Source: GCA-2731375 sp002731375 (lineage in GTDB: Bacteria; Pseudomonadota; Alphaproteobacteria; GCA-2731375). Taken from it: a stretch of 64,000 bases of DNA. The position numbers and the translations under genes were made by a program. Location of the stretch: the NCBI GenBank assembly GCA_030752605.1, contig JASMDX010000067.1, positions 9,770 through 73,769 of the forward strand. The letters run 5' to 3'. Numbering within the stretch: the stretch's first letter is position 1; each line of letters opens with the position of its first letter. Positions 1 to 9,455 of this stretch are shown here, in pieces. The notes beneath the pieces were generated by a model. That model saw only the letters and a list, made by a program, of their open reading frames with translations. It did no database searches and was not told the origin of the DNA.

Positions 1-2
1 CC

Positions 3-455
3 TTAAACCCGCAGGTAATCATCGGTGACGAGCCGGTCTCTGCCCTGGATGTCTCGATCCAAGCCCAGGTGATCAACCTGCTGATGGATCTGCAGGCGGA
101 GTTTAACCTGTCATATCTGTTTATTGCCCATGATCTGGCCGTGGTCGAGCATATCAGCCATCGCATCGCGGTGATGTATCTGGGCAGAATTGTTGAATAC
201 ACCGACAAGAAAACCTTATTCACCAATCCCCAGCATCCTTATACCGAGGCCCTGTTGTCGGCGGTGCCCATTCCCGATCCGACCATCAGGCGCAAGAAAA
301 CCATCTTGCAAGGCGATGTCCCCAGCCCGATCAAGCCGCCACCGGGCTGTCATTTCCACACCCGCTGTCCCTATGCTGAGGAACGCTGCAAGGTGGAAGT
401 ACCGCAACTGAAGGAATTCGGACCCGGGCACGTGGTTTCCTGCCATCTCAGATAG
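3..455 (+). CDS. Peptide-type ABC transporter ATPase, C-terminal part (cut by window edge)
   Basis: This is the C-terminal 150 residues of an ATPase energising an oligopeptide/dipeptide-type importer at the inner face of the membrane. The visible part begins after the signature motif. It has the end of Walker B and the D-loop (GDEPVSALDVS), the H-loop histidine (IAHDL), and the family's C-terminal extension with HPYTEALLSAVP and a cysteine-bearing tail (CHFHTRCPYAEERC). That tail is characteristic of OppD/OppF/DppF-type subunits. Walker A lies outside the window. The last 8 bases overlap the 3' end of the convergent cobC gene. The substrate cannot be told from this fragment. Family assignment is secure; the choice between D- and F-type subunit favours F, but is inference. 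Confidence 0.9.
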   Translation, partial: LNPQVIIGDEPVSALDVSIQAQVINLLMDLQAEFNLSYLFIAHDLAVVEHISHRIAVMYLGRIVEYTDKKTLFTNPQHPYTEALLSAVPIPDPTIRRKKTILQGDVPSPIKPPPGCHFHTRCPYAEERCKVEVPQLKEFGPGHVVSCHLR

Positions 456-1443
456 GCGCGAGTGCGGCCTCGAAACGTTTCCAGGCGGCTTCGCCGCCCG
501 GCAAGCCAAGGCGCAGCCACGTGGGCTGTTCCGCGAAATCCCGCACATGGATGCGGGCGGCAGCCAAGCGGGCTGCAATATCCGCGCTATTGTCCGCTTG
601 CAGCAGTACAAAAAGATCGGTGCCGCCGATGATATTGCCATGGCCGGCCAGTATTCGCCGCAGCTTTGCCGCCTGTTGGCTTAGGGCTTGGCGATGGGCT
701 GAGATCCAGTCCGTATCGCCATAGGCCTGGGCCGCGATCGCCAGGGCTGGGCCGTCCACGGGCCAGGGTCCAATACGTTCCCGTGCCATGGCGATGAATC
801 CTTCTGGCCCCAGAAGGAAGCCCAGACGCAAACCGGCCAGGCCAAAAAACTTGCCGAATGAACGCAGCACCAACAGACCGGGTCGTCCGGCCTCTCCCCC
901 CAAACTGGCCTCGGGCAAAAGGTCGCAAAAAGCCTCGTCCACGATCAGATAGCCGTCCCGTGCCGCCATTGTCTCCGTCAGCGCCAACAACTTTCCGCGC
1001 TCTTGCACCTCGCCTGTCGGATTGTTTGGATTGACCACGACGAGATAGCGGCACTGGGCCGGCAGCTCGGCCAGGTCGGAGATCTCTTCAACCCCATGGC
1101 CGGCGAGGGCCCAGTGGTGGGCATGTTCATTATAGGTTGGCGTCAGCACGGTGGCGGCACCTGCCGGCACCAGCTCAGGTGCCAGCTGTAACAATGCTTG
1201 GGAGCCAGGGCCAAGGCAGATATCTCCCTCTTGGCCCAGGCCAAAATGGTGCGCGGCGGCTGACAATACCGCCCTCTCTTCCCGCTGACGGGGCAGATTG
1301 CGCCAAGTCTCCTGGGGCGGCGGGGCGAACGGATAGGCAAATGGCGCGATGCCAGTGGAAAGGTCCAGCCAATCAGGCCCGGCCTTCGCTATATCTTGGG
1401 GTGGTTCGCCGCCATGGGGCAGCCGCGCCGGCCCTTGGCTCAC
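448..1443 (-). CDS. cobC: L-threonine-O-3-phosphate decarboxylase, CobC type
   Basis: This PLP enzyme of aminotransferase fold I supplies the (R)-1-aminopropan-2-ol phosphate arm of cobalamin. The 331-residue protein has the family's early HGG motif (10-12), the NPNNPTG loop (138-144), the PLP-ring aspartate in LIVDEAF (Asp169), and the Schiff-base lysine in SFGKFFGLAG (Lys198). The start is a GTG whose bases overlap the TGA of the upstream Ni/Co permease (GTGA), so the two genes are probably translationally coupled. It lies among cobalamin genes, which supports CobC over a histidinol-phosphate aminotransferase, the nearest look-alike family. Confidence 0.9.
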   Translation of the reverse strand: MSQGPARLPHGGEPPQDIAKAGPDWLDLSTGIAPFAYPFAPPPQETWRNLPRQREERAVLSAAAHHFGLGQEGDICLGPGSQALLQLAPELVPAGAATVLTPTYNEHAHHWALAGHGVEEISDLAELPAQCRYLVVVNPNNPTGEVQERGKLLALTETMAARDGYLIVDEAFCDLLPEASLGGEAGRPGLLVLRSFGKFFGLAGLRLGFLLGPEGFIAMARERIGPWPVDGPALAIAAQAYGDTDWISAHRQALSQQAAKLRRILAGHGNIIGGTDLFVLLQADNSADIAARLAAARIHVRDFAEQPTWLRLGLPGGEAAWKRFEAALAPI

Positions 1444-2156
1444 GACTGCAACAGCGCCAACATCGCCGGCATACTAGCGTAGGCATAGGCACACCCAATA
1501 CCGACCGAGATCATGCCGATGCCCATCTGCAGACCCCGATTAAGGCCGGTCATTAGCCGGCCTGATAGCAGCAGCGGCAGTGCGATGACCGATGACAGCA
1601 CTACCATGCCTAAAATAGATCCGGCGCCGAACAGGAAGATAAACCCCATGCCGTCCATAAATTGCCCCGGCGCGGCGAGGGCGATCAGGGCGGCGGAGCC
1701 GGCAAGTCCATGCATCACGCCCACAGCCAGACTGCGCTGGACACTATTGGAATGATGCTGGTGTTCGTGTTTGTTTTTGTCGTGGGCTTGTTGCTCTCCG
1801 GCATGACTATGGGCATGAAAATGCAGCTTACCGTCGCGATGGCGATGCACATGAAAATGCAACCGTTCCCGCGCCACCCGCCAAATTACCATTGCGCCCA
1901 GAGTGATCAACATGCAGGCGACGGCGAATTCCAGGCCCGCGCTCAGCTCCGCCGGGATACTACCCCGCGCCAGCATCACGGCACCCGCAAAGGCGCCAAG
2001 CGCGAGGGCATGGCCCAAGCCCCAGAACAGGCCATGACGCATGATCCAGCGCAGCCGGCCCTTGCTGGCGGCCAGCGCGGCGACGGCGGCTACGTGATCG
2101 GCCTCCATGGCGTGCTGCAGTCCCAACAGGAACCCCATGGCGAGAATTGTAGTCAT
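1440..2156 (-). CDS. Nickel/cobalt permease of the NicO/UreH type
   Basis: This is an inner-membrane permease of about 238 residues, with hydrophobic helices through most of its length. Near the N-terminus it has the metal-site motif HAMEADH (about 15-21), which fits the HX4DH signature of nickel/cobalt permeases. A cytoplasmic or periplasmic loop around residues 100-140 is very rich in His (HFHVHRHRDGKLHFHAHSH and a second patch). Its position just upstream of cobC, with GTGA overlap, makes cobalt the likely substrate. The frame is open to a TTG at 2168, but the ATG at 2156 gives the usual short N-terminus and is preferred. Family is seen; cobalt specificity is inferred from context. Confidence 0.85.
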   Translation of the reverse strand: MTTILAMGFLLGLQHAMEADHVAAVAALAASKGRLRWIMRHGLFWGLGHALALGAFAGAVMLARGSIPAELSAGLEFAVACMLITLGAMVIWRVARERLHFHVHRHRDGKLHFHAHSHAGEQQAHDKNKHEHQHHSNSVQRSLAVGVMHGLAGSAALIALAAPGQFMDGMGFIFLFGAGSILGMVVLSSVIALPLLLSGRLMTGLNRGLQMGIGMISVGIGCAYAYASMPAMLALLQS

Positions 2157-2261
2157 CGGAACATCCAAAAGTACGCAAACCAGAACAGCCTCTAGCTTTA
2201 CGCTGGTCAGCCTAATTTTGCCAGCGGCAATTCAATTGCCGGTAAGACAGCAGGCGTGCTA

Positions 2262-2450
2262 GGTTGCGCCAGCCGTGGCGCGGAAGCCGGTGTTTCATCC
2301 CTGTCTTGATCGTATTGTAGGGTCTCTAAAATCCGGCGCTGCCCCCGCAACTGTGAATGGCGAGGAAACGGGAAACTGTCACTGGCGGCGTATCCGCCGG
2401 GAAGGCCCCGCGACCGACGACCCAAAGCCAGGAGACGCGCGCGGCCCGTG
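2262..2450 (+). promoter_or_regulatory. Cobalamin riboswitch
   Basis: The leader of the cobW operon carries the hallmark sequences of an adenosylcobalamin riboswitch in the right order. These are the conserved core GCTGCCCCCGCAACTGTGA (2338-2356), a GGGAAGGC segment (2400-2407), and the B12 box AAAGCCAGGAGAC (2424-2436). The edges are approximate. In this family, coenzyme binding lowers expression of downstream genes, here cobW-cobN-cobO-cobQ. A strong purine tract (GGAGGGAGGG, 2471-2480) sits 35 bases after the B12 box and is the likely ribosome site under control. Confidence 0.93.
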
Positions 2451-2489
2451 GTAACAAACAACCGATCCTCGGAGGGAGGGCGCCAGGTC

Positions 2490-2543
2490 ATGAAAATTTT
2501 CCCAAATTCGCAGCAGCGACAGCTAGGTCCATGCCGCCTATGA
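2490..2543 (+). CDS. Possible 17-codon leader ORF between the riboswitch and cobW
   Basis: An ATG follows the best Shine-Dalgarno tract of the region (GGAGGGAGGG, 2471-2480, 9 bases away) and opens a 17-codon frame, MKIFPNSQQRQLGPCRL. Its TGA overlaps the preferred cobW ATG as ATGA at 2540-2543. cobW itself has only a weak ribosome site of its own. A leader ORF translated under riboswitch control and handing ribosomes to cobW would explain this layout. The peptide shows no recognised motif. It could also be chance, with ribosomes reaching a cobW start by another route. Confidence 0.35.
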   Translation: MKIFPNSQQRQLGPCRL

Positions 2544-3586
2544 GTAATCTGCAACGTATTTCCGCCACCGTGATCACCGGCTTTCTGGGCGCCGGCAAAA
2601 CCTCAATGATCCGGCATCTGCTAGAGACCGCCAACGGTAAGCGCTTGGCCCTGATCATCAACGAATTTGGCGATATGGGGGTCGATGGCGATATCCTCAA
2701 GGCCTGCGGTGCCGAGAACTGCGCCGAGGAAGACATTGTCGAACTCGCCAACGGCTGCATCTGCTGCACCGTGGCCGATGATTTCGTCCCCACCATGGAG
2801 GCCTTGCTGGACCGCCCCGAAGGCATCGATCACATCATTATCGAAACCTCCGGTCTGGCTTTGCCGAAACCGTTGCTCAAGGCCTTCAATTGGCCGGCGA
2901 TCCGCACCCGCATTACCGTCGATGGCGTGGTCGCCGTGGTCGATGCACCAGCCTTCGCAGCCGGACTGTTTGCTGATGATCCTGCGGCCGTGGCGGCGCA
3001 GCGTCAAGCGGACGAGGCGTTGGATCACGACAGCCCTCTGGCGGAGCTGTTCACCGATCAACTGGCCTGCGCCGACATGGTCGTGATGAACAAATCCGAC
3101 CTGCTGACCGTGGACGACGCACCCCGCGTCGCCGGGGAACTGCAAGCCGCCCTGCGCCCATCCGTGCATGTGGTGATGGCGCAACACGGCGCCATCGATG
3201 CGGATACTCTGCTGGGCCTTGATGCGGCGGCGGAAGACGACCTGGCCAACCGCCCCTCGCATCACGATGACGCGGACGATCATGAACACGATGATTTCGA
3301 CAGCTTCGTCATCAGCTTCGATGCTGTGGCGGAACCCAAGGCCCTGCTGGCCAGGTTGCGGGCGGCGGCAACGGCCCACGACATCTTGCGCATGAAGGGA
3401 TTCATCACTGTGCAGGGCAAGGATATGCGCCTGTTGGTACAGGGCGTTGGCGACCGTTATCAGCATTATTACGACCGGGATTGGGGCGAGGGAGAGGCGC
3501 GCACCTCCCGGCTCGTTGTGATCGGCCTGCGCGGCCTGGACGAGGCGGCGATCCGCGCCATGATCGTGGACAAGAACGAGGACTGA
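2540..3586 (+). CDS. cobW: CobW, COG0523 GTPase / metallochaperone
   Basis: This is a G3E-family P-loop GTPase of 348 residues. It has Walker A GFLGAGKT (14-21), the metal-binding CXCC motif in NGCICCTV (Cys73, 75, 76), the switch/Walker B ETSGLA, and the base-specificity motif NKSD. A His/Asp-rich patch (HHDDADDHEHDD) precedes the C-terminal CobW_C domain. COG0523 proteins deliver metals; the placement before cobN suggests a role in corrin metal supply, though the exact role of CobW in B12 synthesis is not settled. The frame is open upstream to 2357, but that would read through the riboswitch. The ATG at 2540, or the one at 2531, gives the family's normal N-terminus. Confidence 0.92.
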   Translation: MSNLQRISATVITGFLGAGKTSMIRHLLETANGKRLALIINEFGDMGVDGDILKACGAENCAEEDIVELANGCICCTVADDFVPTMEALLDRPEGIDHIIIETSGLALPKPLLKAFNWPAIRTRITVDGVVAVVDAPAFAAGLFADDPAAVAAQRQADEALDHDSPLAELFTDQLACADMVVMNKSDLLTVDDAPRVAGELQAALRPSVHVVMAQHGAIDADTLLGLDAAAEDDLANRPSHHDDADDHEHDDFDSFVISFDAVAEPKALLARLRAAATAHDILRMKGFITVQGKDMRLLVQGVGDRYQHYYDRDWGEGEARTSRLVVIGLRGLDEAAIRAMIVDKNED

Positions 3587-3593
3587 GCCAGCG

Positions 3594-6500
3594 ATGCATT
3601 TGCTCGCAGCCCAACCCGGCGGAATCTCTGATGGTGCGGAGGCGGTCGACCTGGGACAAAGTCCCGGCGATATCGTCATCCTGTCAGCAGCGGACACGGA
3701 TTTGCAGATGCTGGCGGCGGCCCGGCAGGATTCGGCCGCACCCAGCCCGCCGAGCCTGCGCCTGGCCAACCTGATGAACCTGAGCCACAACATGTCCGTC
3801 GATCTTTACGTCGGCGACATCATCAGCGCCGCAAAACTGGTGATCGTGCGTTTGCTGGGTGGTGTGAATTATTGGCCCTATGGCGTGGAACAGGTGGTGG
3901 AATGCTGCCGCCAGGAAAATATCGCCCTCGCCATCATCCCTGGCGATGATCAGCCCGATGCGGAGCTGCAGGGCCTTTCCACTTTGCCGGCGGAGGCCTG
4001 CCATCGCCTGTGGCAGTACTTCGTTCATGGCGGCCCGGATAACGGCGGCAATCTTCTGGCCCATGCCGCCGATCTGTTGGGCAAGACAACGGAATGGCGG
4101 GAACCCGCACCATTGCTGCGAGCCGGTATTTACTGGCCTGGCAAAGGCGCCGTGAGCCTGGACGTTCTACGCCAACATTGGCGGACCGGTGCGCCGGTGG
4201 CGGCGGTAACGTTCTATCGGGCGTTATACCAGGCCGGCAATCTGAACCCTGTGGATGGCATCATCTGGCGTTTGCACGAACACGGTCTGAACCCTTTGCC
4301 GGTTTTCGTCGCCTCCCTGAAGGAAGCCGTCTCGGCCGAAACTGTGAATACGATCTTTGCCGAGGAACCGCCTGGCGTGATCCTTAACGCGACCGGCTTC
4401 GCCGTCTCCAAACCCGGCGGCGCCCGCGCGGATTCGCCCCTGGAGCGGCCCGGCGTACCGGTCATTCAGATGGTCTTCGCGGGCTCTAACGAATATGATT
4501 GGCGCGATAATCTGAATGGCTTGAGTGCCCGCGACATCGCCATGAACGTGGCCCTGCCGGAGGTCGATGGCCGCATTATCTCCCGCGCCGTCTCTTTCAA
4601 GGCCGAGGCGCGCTTTGATGAAGCGACCCAACTACCGGTAATCGCTTACCAGGGCGTGCCCGACCGGATCGATTTTGTCTGCCGCCTGGCTGCCAACTGG
4701 CTGGTGCTGGCCGAAACCCCGGCACCCGAACGCCGCTTGGCGCTAATCTTCGCCAATTACCCCAACAAGGACGGGCGAATGGGCAATGGGGTCGGTTTGG
4801 ATTCGCCCGCCTCCGCTCTAAACCTGCTGCGCGCGCTGGCTGATGCGGGCCATGAGGTAGGCGAACTGCCGGACAAAGGCGATAATCTAATCCGCAAGCT
4901 TGCTGCCGGGCCGACCAATGATCTGAAGGACCGCGCCAGCCGTTCGGGAGGCATTACCTTTGCCCTGGCCGATTATCAAAGCTTCCTCAACGATTTGCCG
5001 AAGGCAGTGCGGGCGCAAGTCACCGCGCGCTGGGGAGCGCCCGAAGAAGACCCCTTTGTGGTTGGTGATGATTTCGTCCTGCCCGCCTTCACCCAAGGCA
5101 AGATGGTGATCGGTCTACAGCCGGCCAGGGGTTACAACATTGATCCCAAGGCGAGCTATCACGATCCCGACCTGGTACCGCCCCATGGTTATCTGGCCTT
5201 TTACGGCTGGCTGCGACAGGGTTTTGGCGCCCAGGCCATCATTCACATGGGCAAGCACGGCAATCTGGAATGGCTGCCGGGCAAATCCCTGGCGCTGTCG
5301 GAAAGCTGTTTTCCCGAAGCTGTTCTGGGGCCACTACCGCATCTATATCCCTTTATCGTTAATGATCCCGGCGAGGGCACGCAAGCCAAACGGCGGGCCC
5401 AGGCCGTGATCGTGGACCATCTGACCCCGCCCTTGACGCGAGCGGAAAGCTACGGTCCCCTGGCAGATCTGGAATTGCTAATCGACGAATTCTATGAAGC
5501 CGCCGGCCTTGATCCGCGCCGGCTGAACCTGTTGCGCGAGCAGATCCTGGAGTTGACCCGCGACATCGGTCTGGACAAGGACGCCGGTATTGCCGCTACT
5601 GATGACGAGGCGGCAGCCCTGGCCAAGCTGGACAATTATCTTTGTGATTTGAAGGAAATGCAGATCCGCGACGGCCTTCATGTTCTGGGCCAACCCCTGG
5701 AAGGCCGTTTGCGCCGGGATTTGCTGGTCGCCTTGACCCGCCTGCCCCGGCCGGGAGGTGATGCCGGCGACGCATCATTGATCAGGGCGCTGGCCGATGA
5801 TCTGGCGCTTGCCTTCGACCCTCTGGATTGCACCCTGGGCGATGCCTGGAACGGCGCGAAACCCGCCGCTTTGGGGGAGGATGCGGCCTGGCGTAGCCAT
5901 GGCGATACCGTGGAACGGCTGGAGGACCTGGCCGCGGCCTTAGTTGATGGATCCGCAAGGGTGCAGCCGGAATGGACGGCGACCCGCGCCGTTTTGGACG
6001 CTATCAAGGATGACGTTGGGCCAACCGTCGATGCCTGCGGCGCGGCGGAAATCTCGGCTCTGATCGATGGCCTGGACGGCAAATTCGTAGAACCGGGCCC
6101 GTCCGGTGCGCCAACCCGGGGCCGCTTGGATGTGCTACCCACGGGGCGGAATTTCTATTCCGTGGACAGCCGCACCGTGCCCACCCCCGCCGCCTGGCAG
6201 TTGGGCTGGAAATCCGCCAACCTTTTGCTGGACGAGTACCGGCAGACGCACGGCGAATGGCCGAAGCATCTGGCGATCAGCGCCTGGGGCACCGCCAACA
6301 TGCGCACGGGCGGCGATGACATTGCCCAGGCCCTGGCCCTGATGGGCGTGCAGCCGAAGTGGGAGCCGGCCTCCCGCCGGGTCATCGGCTTTGACATTCT
6401 GCCGATCCATATGCTGGACCGGCCCCGTGTCGATGTAACCTTGCGCATATCTGGTTTTTTCCGTGATGCCTTTCCTACCCAGATTGATCTGTTCGATAGC

Positions 6501-7349
6501 GCCGCTCGAGAGGTCGCGGCCCTGGACGAGAGCGAGCGCGATAATCCATTGGCCGCCCGTGCGCGCGAGGATGCCGAACGCTTGCGCCAGGCTGGCCATG
6601 ATGGGGCGGATGCGGATCACCTGGCCGCCACCCGCGTTTTCGGTTCCAAACCGGGCGCCTATGGCGCCGGGTTGCAGGCCCTGATGGACGAGCGGGGCTG
6701 GCGTGATGACGGCGATCTGGCTCGTGCCTATCTGGCCTGGGGCGGCTATGCTTATGGCGGCAAGAAATCCGGCCAGCCCGCACATGGCCAGTTCCAGTCC
6801 TTGTTATCCTCCACCCAAGGGGTGGTGCAGAACCAGGACAACCGGGAGCATGATCTGCTGGATTCGGACGATTACTACCAGTTTGAAGGTGGCCTAACGG
6901 CGGCGGTGCGGCACTATTCAGGGGCCCAGCCGGCGATCTATCACAACGATCACAGTCGGCCCTTCGCACCAAAAATCCGCTGCCTCGAGGATGAAATCGG
7001 CCGCGTGGTCCGGGCCCGGGTGGTCAATCCGAAATGGATTTCTGGCGTCATGCGCCACGGCTACAAAGGCGCCTTCGAGATGGCGGCGACGGTGGACTAC
7101 CTGTTCGCCTTCTCGGCCACTGCACGGGTGGTTTCCGACCATCATTTCGATGCGGTCTACGAGGCCTATTTGAAAAATGAAGAAGTGCTGGAGTTTTTGC
7201 GCCAAAACAATCCCGCCGCATTAAGGGAAATGGCGGAGCGGCTGGCAGAGGCGCTGGAACGCGGCCTGTGGCAGACCCGGTCCAATTCCACGCCGGATGC
7301 CCTGCGTGATCTAATCGCGGCCAGTCAAGCCGTGAACATGGGAGACTAA
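3594..7349 (+). CDS. cobN: Cobaltochelatase large subunit CobN
   Basis: The 1251-residue protein matches CobN in length and in its opening (MHLLAAQPGGISDGAEAVDL). It also has typical internal blocks such as HMGKHGNLEWLPGK and GYKGAFEMAATVDYLFAF near the C-terminus. CobN is the porphyrin-binding, metal-inserting subunit of the ATP-dependent class I chelatase that puts Co2+ into hydrogenobyrinic acid a,c-diamide in the late-cobalt route. Its partner subunits (the AAA+ CobS and CobT of the chelatase) are not in the window. It sits 7 bases after cobW and 2 bases before cobO, so it is in the riboswitch-controlled operon. A cytoplasmic enzyme. Confidence 0.95.
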   Translation: MHLLAAQPGGISDGAEAVDLGQSPGDIVILSAADTDLQMLAAARQDSAAPSPPSLRLANLMNLSHNMSVDLYVGDIISAAKLVIVRLLGGVNYWPYGVEQVVECCRQENIALAIIPGDDQPDAELQGLSTLPAEACHRLWQYFVHGGPDNGGNLLAHAADLLGKTTEWREPAPLLRAGIYWPGKGAVSLDVLRQHWRTGAPVAAVTFYRALYQAGNLNPVDGIIWRLHEHGLNPLPVFVASLKEAVSAETVNTIFAEEPPGVILNATGFAVSKPGGARADSPLERPGVPVIQMVFAGSNEYDWRDNLNGLSARDIAMNVALPEVDGRIISRAVSFKAEARFDEATQLPVIAYQGVPDRIDFVCRLAANWLVLAETPAPERRLALIFANYPNKDGRMGNGVGLDSPASALNLLRALADAGHEVGELPDKGDNLIRKLAAGPTNDLKDRASRSGGITFALADYQSFLNDLPKAVRAQVTARWGAPEEDPFVVGDDFVLPAFTQGKMVIGLQPARGYNIDPKASYHDPDLVPPHGYLAFYGWLRQGFGAQAIIHMGKHGNLEWLPGKSLALSESCFPEAVLGPLPHLYPFIVNDPGEGTQAKRRAQAVIVDHLTPPLTRAESYGPLADLELLIDEFYEAAGLDPRRLNLLREQILELTRDIGLDKDAGIAATDDEAAALAKLDNYLCDLKEMQIRDGLHVLGQPLEGRLRRDLLVALTRLPRPGGDAGDASLIRALADDLALAFDPLDCTLGDAWNGAKPAALGEDAAWRSHGDTVERLEDLAAALVDGSARVQPEWTATRAVLDAIKDDVGPTVDACGAAEISALIDGLDGKFVEPGPSGAPTRGRLDVLPTGRNFYSVDSRTVPTPAAWQLGWKSANLLLDEYRQTHGEWPKHLAISAWGTANMRTGGDDIAQALALMGVQPKWEPASRRVIGFDILPIHMLDRPRVDVTLRISGFFRDAFPTQIDLFDSAAREVAALDESERDNPLAARAREDAERLRQAGHDGADADHLAATRVFGSKPGAYGAGLQALMDERGWRDDGDLARAYLAWGGYAYGGKKSGQPAHGQFQSLLSSTQGVVQNQDNREHDLLDSDDYYQFEGGLTAAVRHYSGAQPAIYHNDHSRPFAPKIRCLEDEIGRVVRARVVNPKWISGVMRHGYKGAFEMAATVDYLFAFSATARVVSDHHFDAVYEAYLKNEEVLEFLRQNNPAALREMAERLAEALERGLWQTRSNSTPDALRDLIAASQAVNMGD

Positions 7350-7351
7350 CA

Positions 7352-7972
7352 ATGAGCGACGATCAATACGCCCGCGCCAACGAAAAGGCCGCCAACAAGA
7401 AACGTGCCCGGGAGAAAATGCTGGCGAAGAAGACCATCGAAAAAGGCCTGCTGATCGTCCATACCGGCAATGGCAAGGGCAAGTCTACCGCCGCCTTCGG
7501 CCTGGTTGCCCGCGCCATGGGTAATGGCATGCGGGTCGGCGTGATCCAGTTCGTCAAGGGCAAGTGGGAGACCGGGGAGCGCGATATCCTGGAGCATTTT
7601 CCCGATCGGGTCGAAATCCATGCCATGGGCGAGGGCTTCAGCTGGGAGACCCAGGACAAGGCCCGCGACATCGCCGCCGCGCGGGCGGCTTGGGAGAAAT
7701 CCAAGAAAATGATAGAGGCATCACGCAGCCCCGATCCGGAATTCGATATGATCCTGCTGGATGAATTGAACATCGTCCTGCGTTACGACAACCTGCCCCT
7801 GGATGAAATTATCGAGACCCTGGCCAATAAGCCCGAGGACCTGCACGTCATCGTCACCGGCCGCAATGCCAAGGATGAGTTGATCGAGATCGCCGACCTG
7901 GTCACGGAAATGACCCAGGTAAAGCATCCCTTCCGATCCGGTGTGAAGGCCCAGAAGGGCATCGAGTTTTAG
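7352..7972 (+). CDS. cobO: Corrinoid adenosyltransferase CobO
   Basis: This is a 206-residue CobA/CobO-type ATP:cob(I)alamin adenosyltransferase, which attaches the 5'-deoxyadenosyl group to reduced corrinoid. It has a Walker-like ATP site TGNGKGKST (38-46), the segment VIQFVKGKWETGE, and a Walker B in MILLDELNIVLRY. The C-terminus KHPFRSGVKAQKGIEF is typical of the family. The first 30 residues are lysine-rich, as in other CobO proteins. The start lies 2 bases after the cobN stop, which supports co-translation. Confidence 0.95.
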   Translation: MSDDQYARANEKAANKKRAREKMLAKKTIEKGLLIVHTGNGKGKSTAAFGLVARAMGNGMRVGVIQFVKGKWETGERDILEHFPDRVEIHAMGEGFSWETQDKARDIAAARAAWEKSKKMIEASRSPDPEFDMILLDELNIVLRYDNLPLDEIIETLANKPEDLHVIVTGRNAKDELIEIADLVTEMTQVKHPFRSGVKAQKGIEF

Positions 7973-7981
7973 GTTGAGGCA

Positions 7982-9454
7982 ATGACCAAGGCCACAAAAG
8001 CACTCATGTTTCAAGGCACCGGTTCGGACGTGGGCAAATCTCTCATGGTCGCGGGCCTGGCGCGGGCCTATGCCAACCGGGGCCTATCGGTGCGGCCCTT
8101 CAAGCCGCAGAACATGTCGAATAACGCGGCCATCGCGGGCGATGGTGGCGAGATCGGACGGGCGCAGCATTTGCAGGCTCTGGCCGCCCGTGCCGTGCCC
8201 AGCGTGCATATGAATCCGGTTCTGTTGAAACCGCAAACCGATATTGGCGCCCAGATTATCGTACGCGGCCGGGTGCGCGGCGCCGCCAATGCGCGGGAAT
8301 ATCAACACTTGAAAGCCGGCCTACTGGAGGAGGTGCTGGAGAGCTACCGGATCAATGGATCTGGCGCCGATTTGGTCCTGGTGGAGGGCGCGGGAAGTCC
8401 GGCGGAGATCAATCTGCCGGGCCGGGATATCGCCAACATGGGGTTTGCCGGAGCGGCGAATGTGCCGGTGATCCTGGTGGCGGACATCGACCGGGGCGGC
8501 GTCATTGCCAGTATTGTCGGCACCCATGCGGTGATCGCTGATGACGCGAGGGCGCGTATCAGGGGCTATGTTATCAACAAATTCCGTGGCGATGTTTCGC
8601 TATTCGATACGGGGCTGCAAGAAATCAGCGAGCGCACGGGCTGGCCCTCTCTAGGTATCGCGCCTTATTTTCCCGACGCTGTGCATCTGCCGGCGGAAGA
8701 TGCCGTGGTCTTGGATAAACCCGCCAAATCCAACGATGGCGCTATACTGATAGCGGTGCCGAAGCTCTCGCGCATTGCCAATTTCGACGATCTCGATCCC
8801 CTGAACGCGGAATCGGACGCAGAGGTGCGGATCATCGCGCCGGGAGACATTATGCCCGTTGACGCGGACCTGATCCTGCTGCCCGGCAGCAAGGCAACCA
8901 TCGCCGATTTGGCCTTTCTGCGCCGCCAGGGCTGGGACATCGACATCCTGTCCCATTACCGGCGTGGTGGGCATATACTTGGCATCTGTGGCGGTTATCA
9001 GATGCTAGGTAGGACGATTGCCGATCCCAACGGCATTGAAGGCAGCGTGCGAAAGGCGAACGGTCTTGGCCTGCTGGATATCGAGACCGTGCTGTCAGTG
9101 GAAAAAAGCCTGGGCGAACGCACCGGCAAACATGTGGAGAGCGGTGAAGCCTTGCACGGCTATGAAATCCACCTGGGCCATAGCGATGGCCCGGACCGGG
9201 CCCGGCCATTCCTGAAAATCAATGGCGTGGCGGACGGTGCGCGCAGCACTGATGGCCGGGTCGAAGGTTGCTATCTGCATGGCCTATTTCGCGCCGACGG
9301 TTTTCGCCATGCCTATCTGTCGGCGTTACGTGCGCGCGCGCAAAGCGGCATCAACCATCATGCCCTGGTGGACAGAACCCTTGATGGCCTGGCCGCGCAT
9401 CTTGAGGATAATCTCGATCTGGACTGCATGCTGGAGATTGCCCATGCGGCCTGA
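7982..9454 (+). CDS. cobQ: Cobyric acid synthase CobQ
   Basis: This glutamine-dependent amidotransferase adds four amide groups to adenosylcobyrinic a,c-diamide. The 490-residue protein has the dethiobiotin-synthetase-like ATP domain (GTGSDVGKS, 12-20, and KPQNMSNN), then a class I glutaminase-like domain. The latter has the nucleophile in GICGGYQ (Cys336) and the histidine in GCYLHGLF (His433). Length is as expected. It is the last gene of the cobW operon and converges with cobD, with one base between the stops. Confidence 0.95.
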   Translation: MTKATKALMFQGTGSDVGKSLMVAGLARAYANRGLSVRPFKPQNMSNNAAIAGDGGEIGRAQHLQALAARAVPSVHMNPVLLKPQTDIGAQIIVRGRVRGAANAREYQHLKAGLLEEVLESYRINGSGADLVLVEGAGSPAEINLPGRDIANMGFAGAANVPVILVADIDRGGVIASIVGTHAVIADDARARIRGYVINKFRGDVSLFDTGLQEISERTGWPSLGIAPYFPDAVHLPAEDAVVLDKPAKSNDGAILIAVPKLSRIANFDDLDPLNAESDAEVRIIAPGDIMPVDADLILLPGSKATIADLAFLRRQGWDIDILSHYRRGGHILGICGGYQMLGRTIADPNGIEGSVRKANGLGLLDIETVLSVEKSLGERTGKHVESGEALHGYEIHLGHSDGPDRARPFLKINGVADGARSTDGRVEGCYLHGLFRADGFRHAYLSALRARAQSGINHHALVDRTLDGLAAHLEDNLDLDCMLEIAHAA

Positions 9455-9455
9455 T

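Noticed and set aside
2621..3793. 390-codon minus-strand open frame opposite cobW
   Set aside because: It is a shadow of the high-GC cobW codon pattern and has no family motif.
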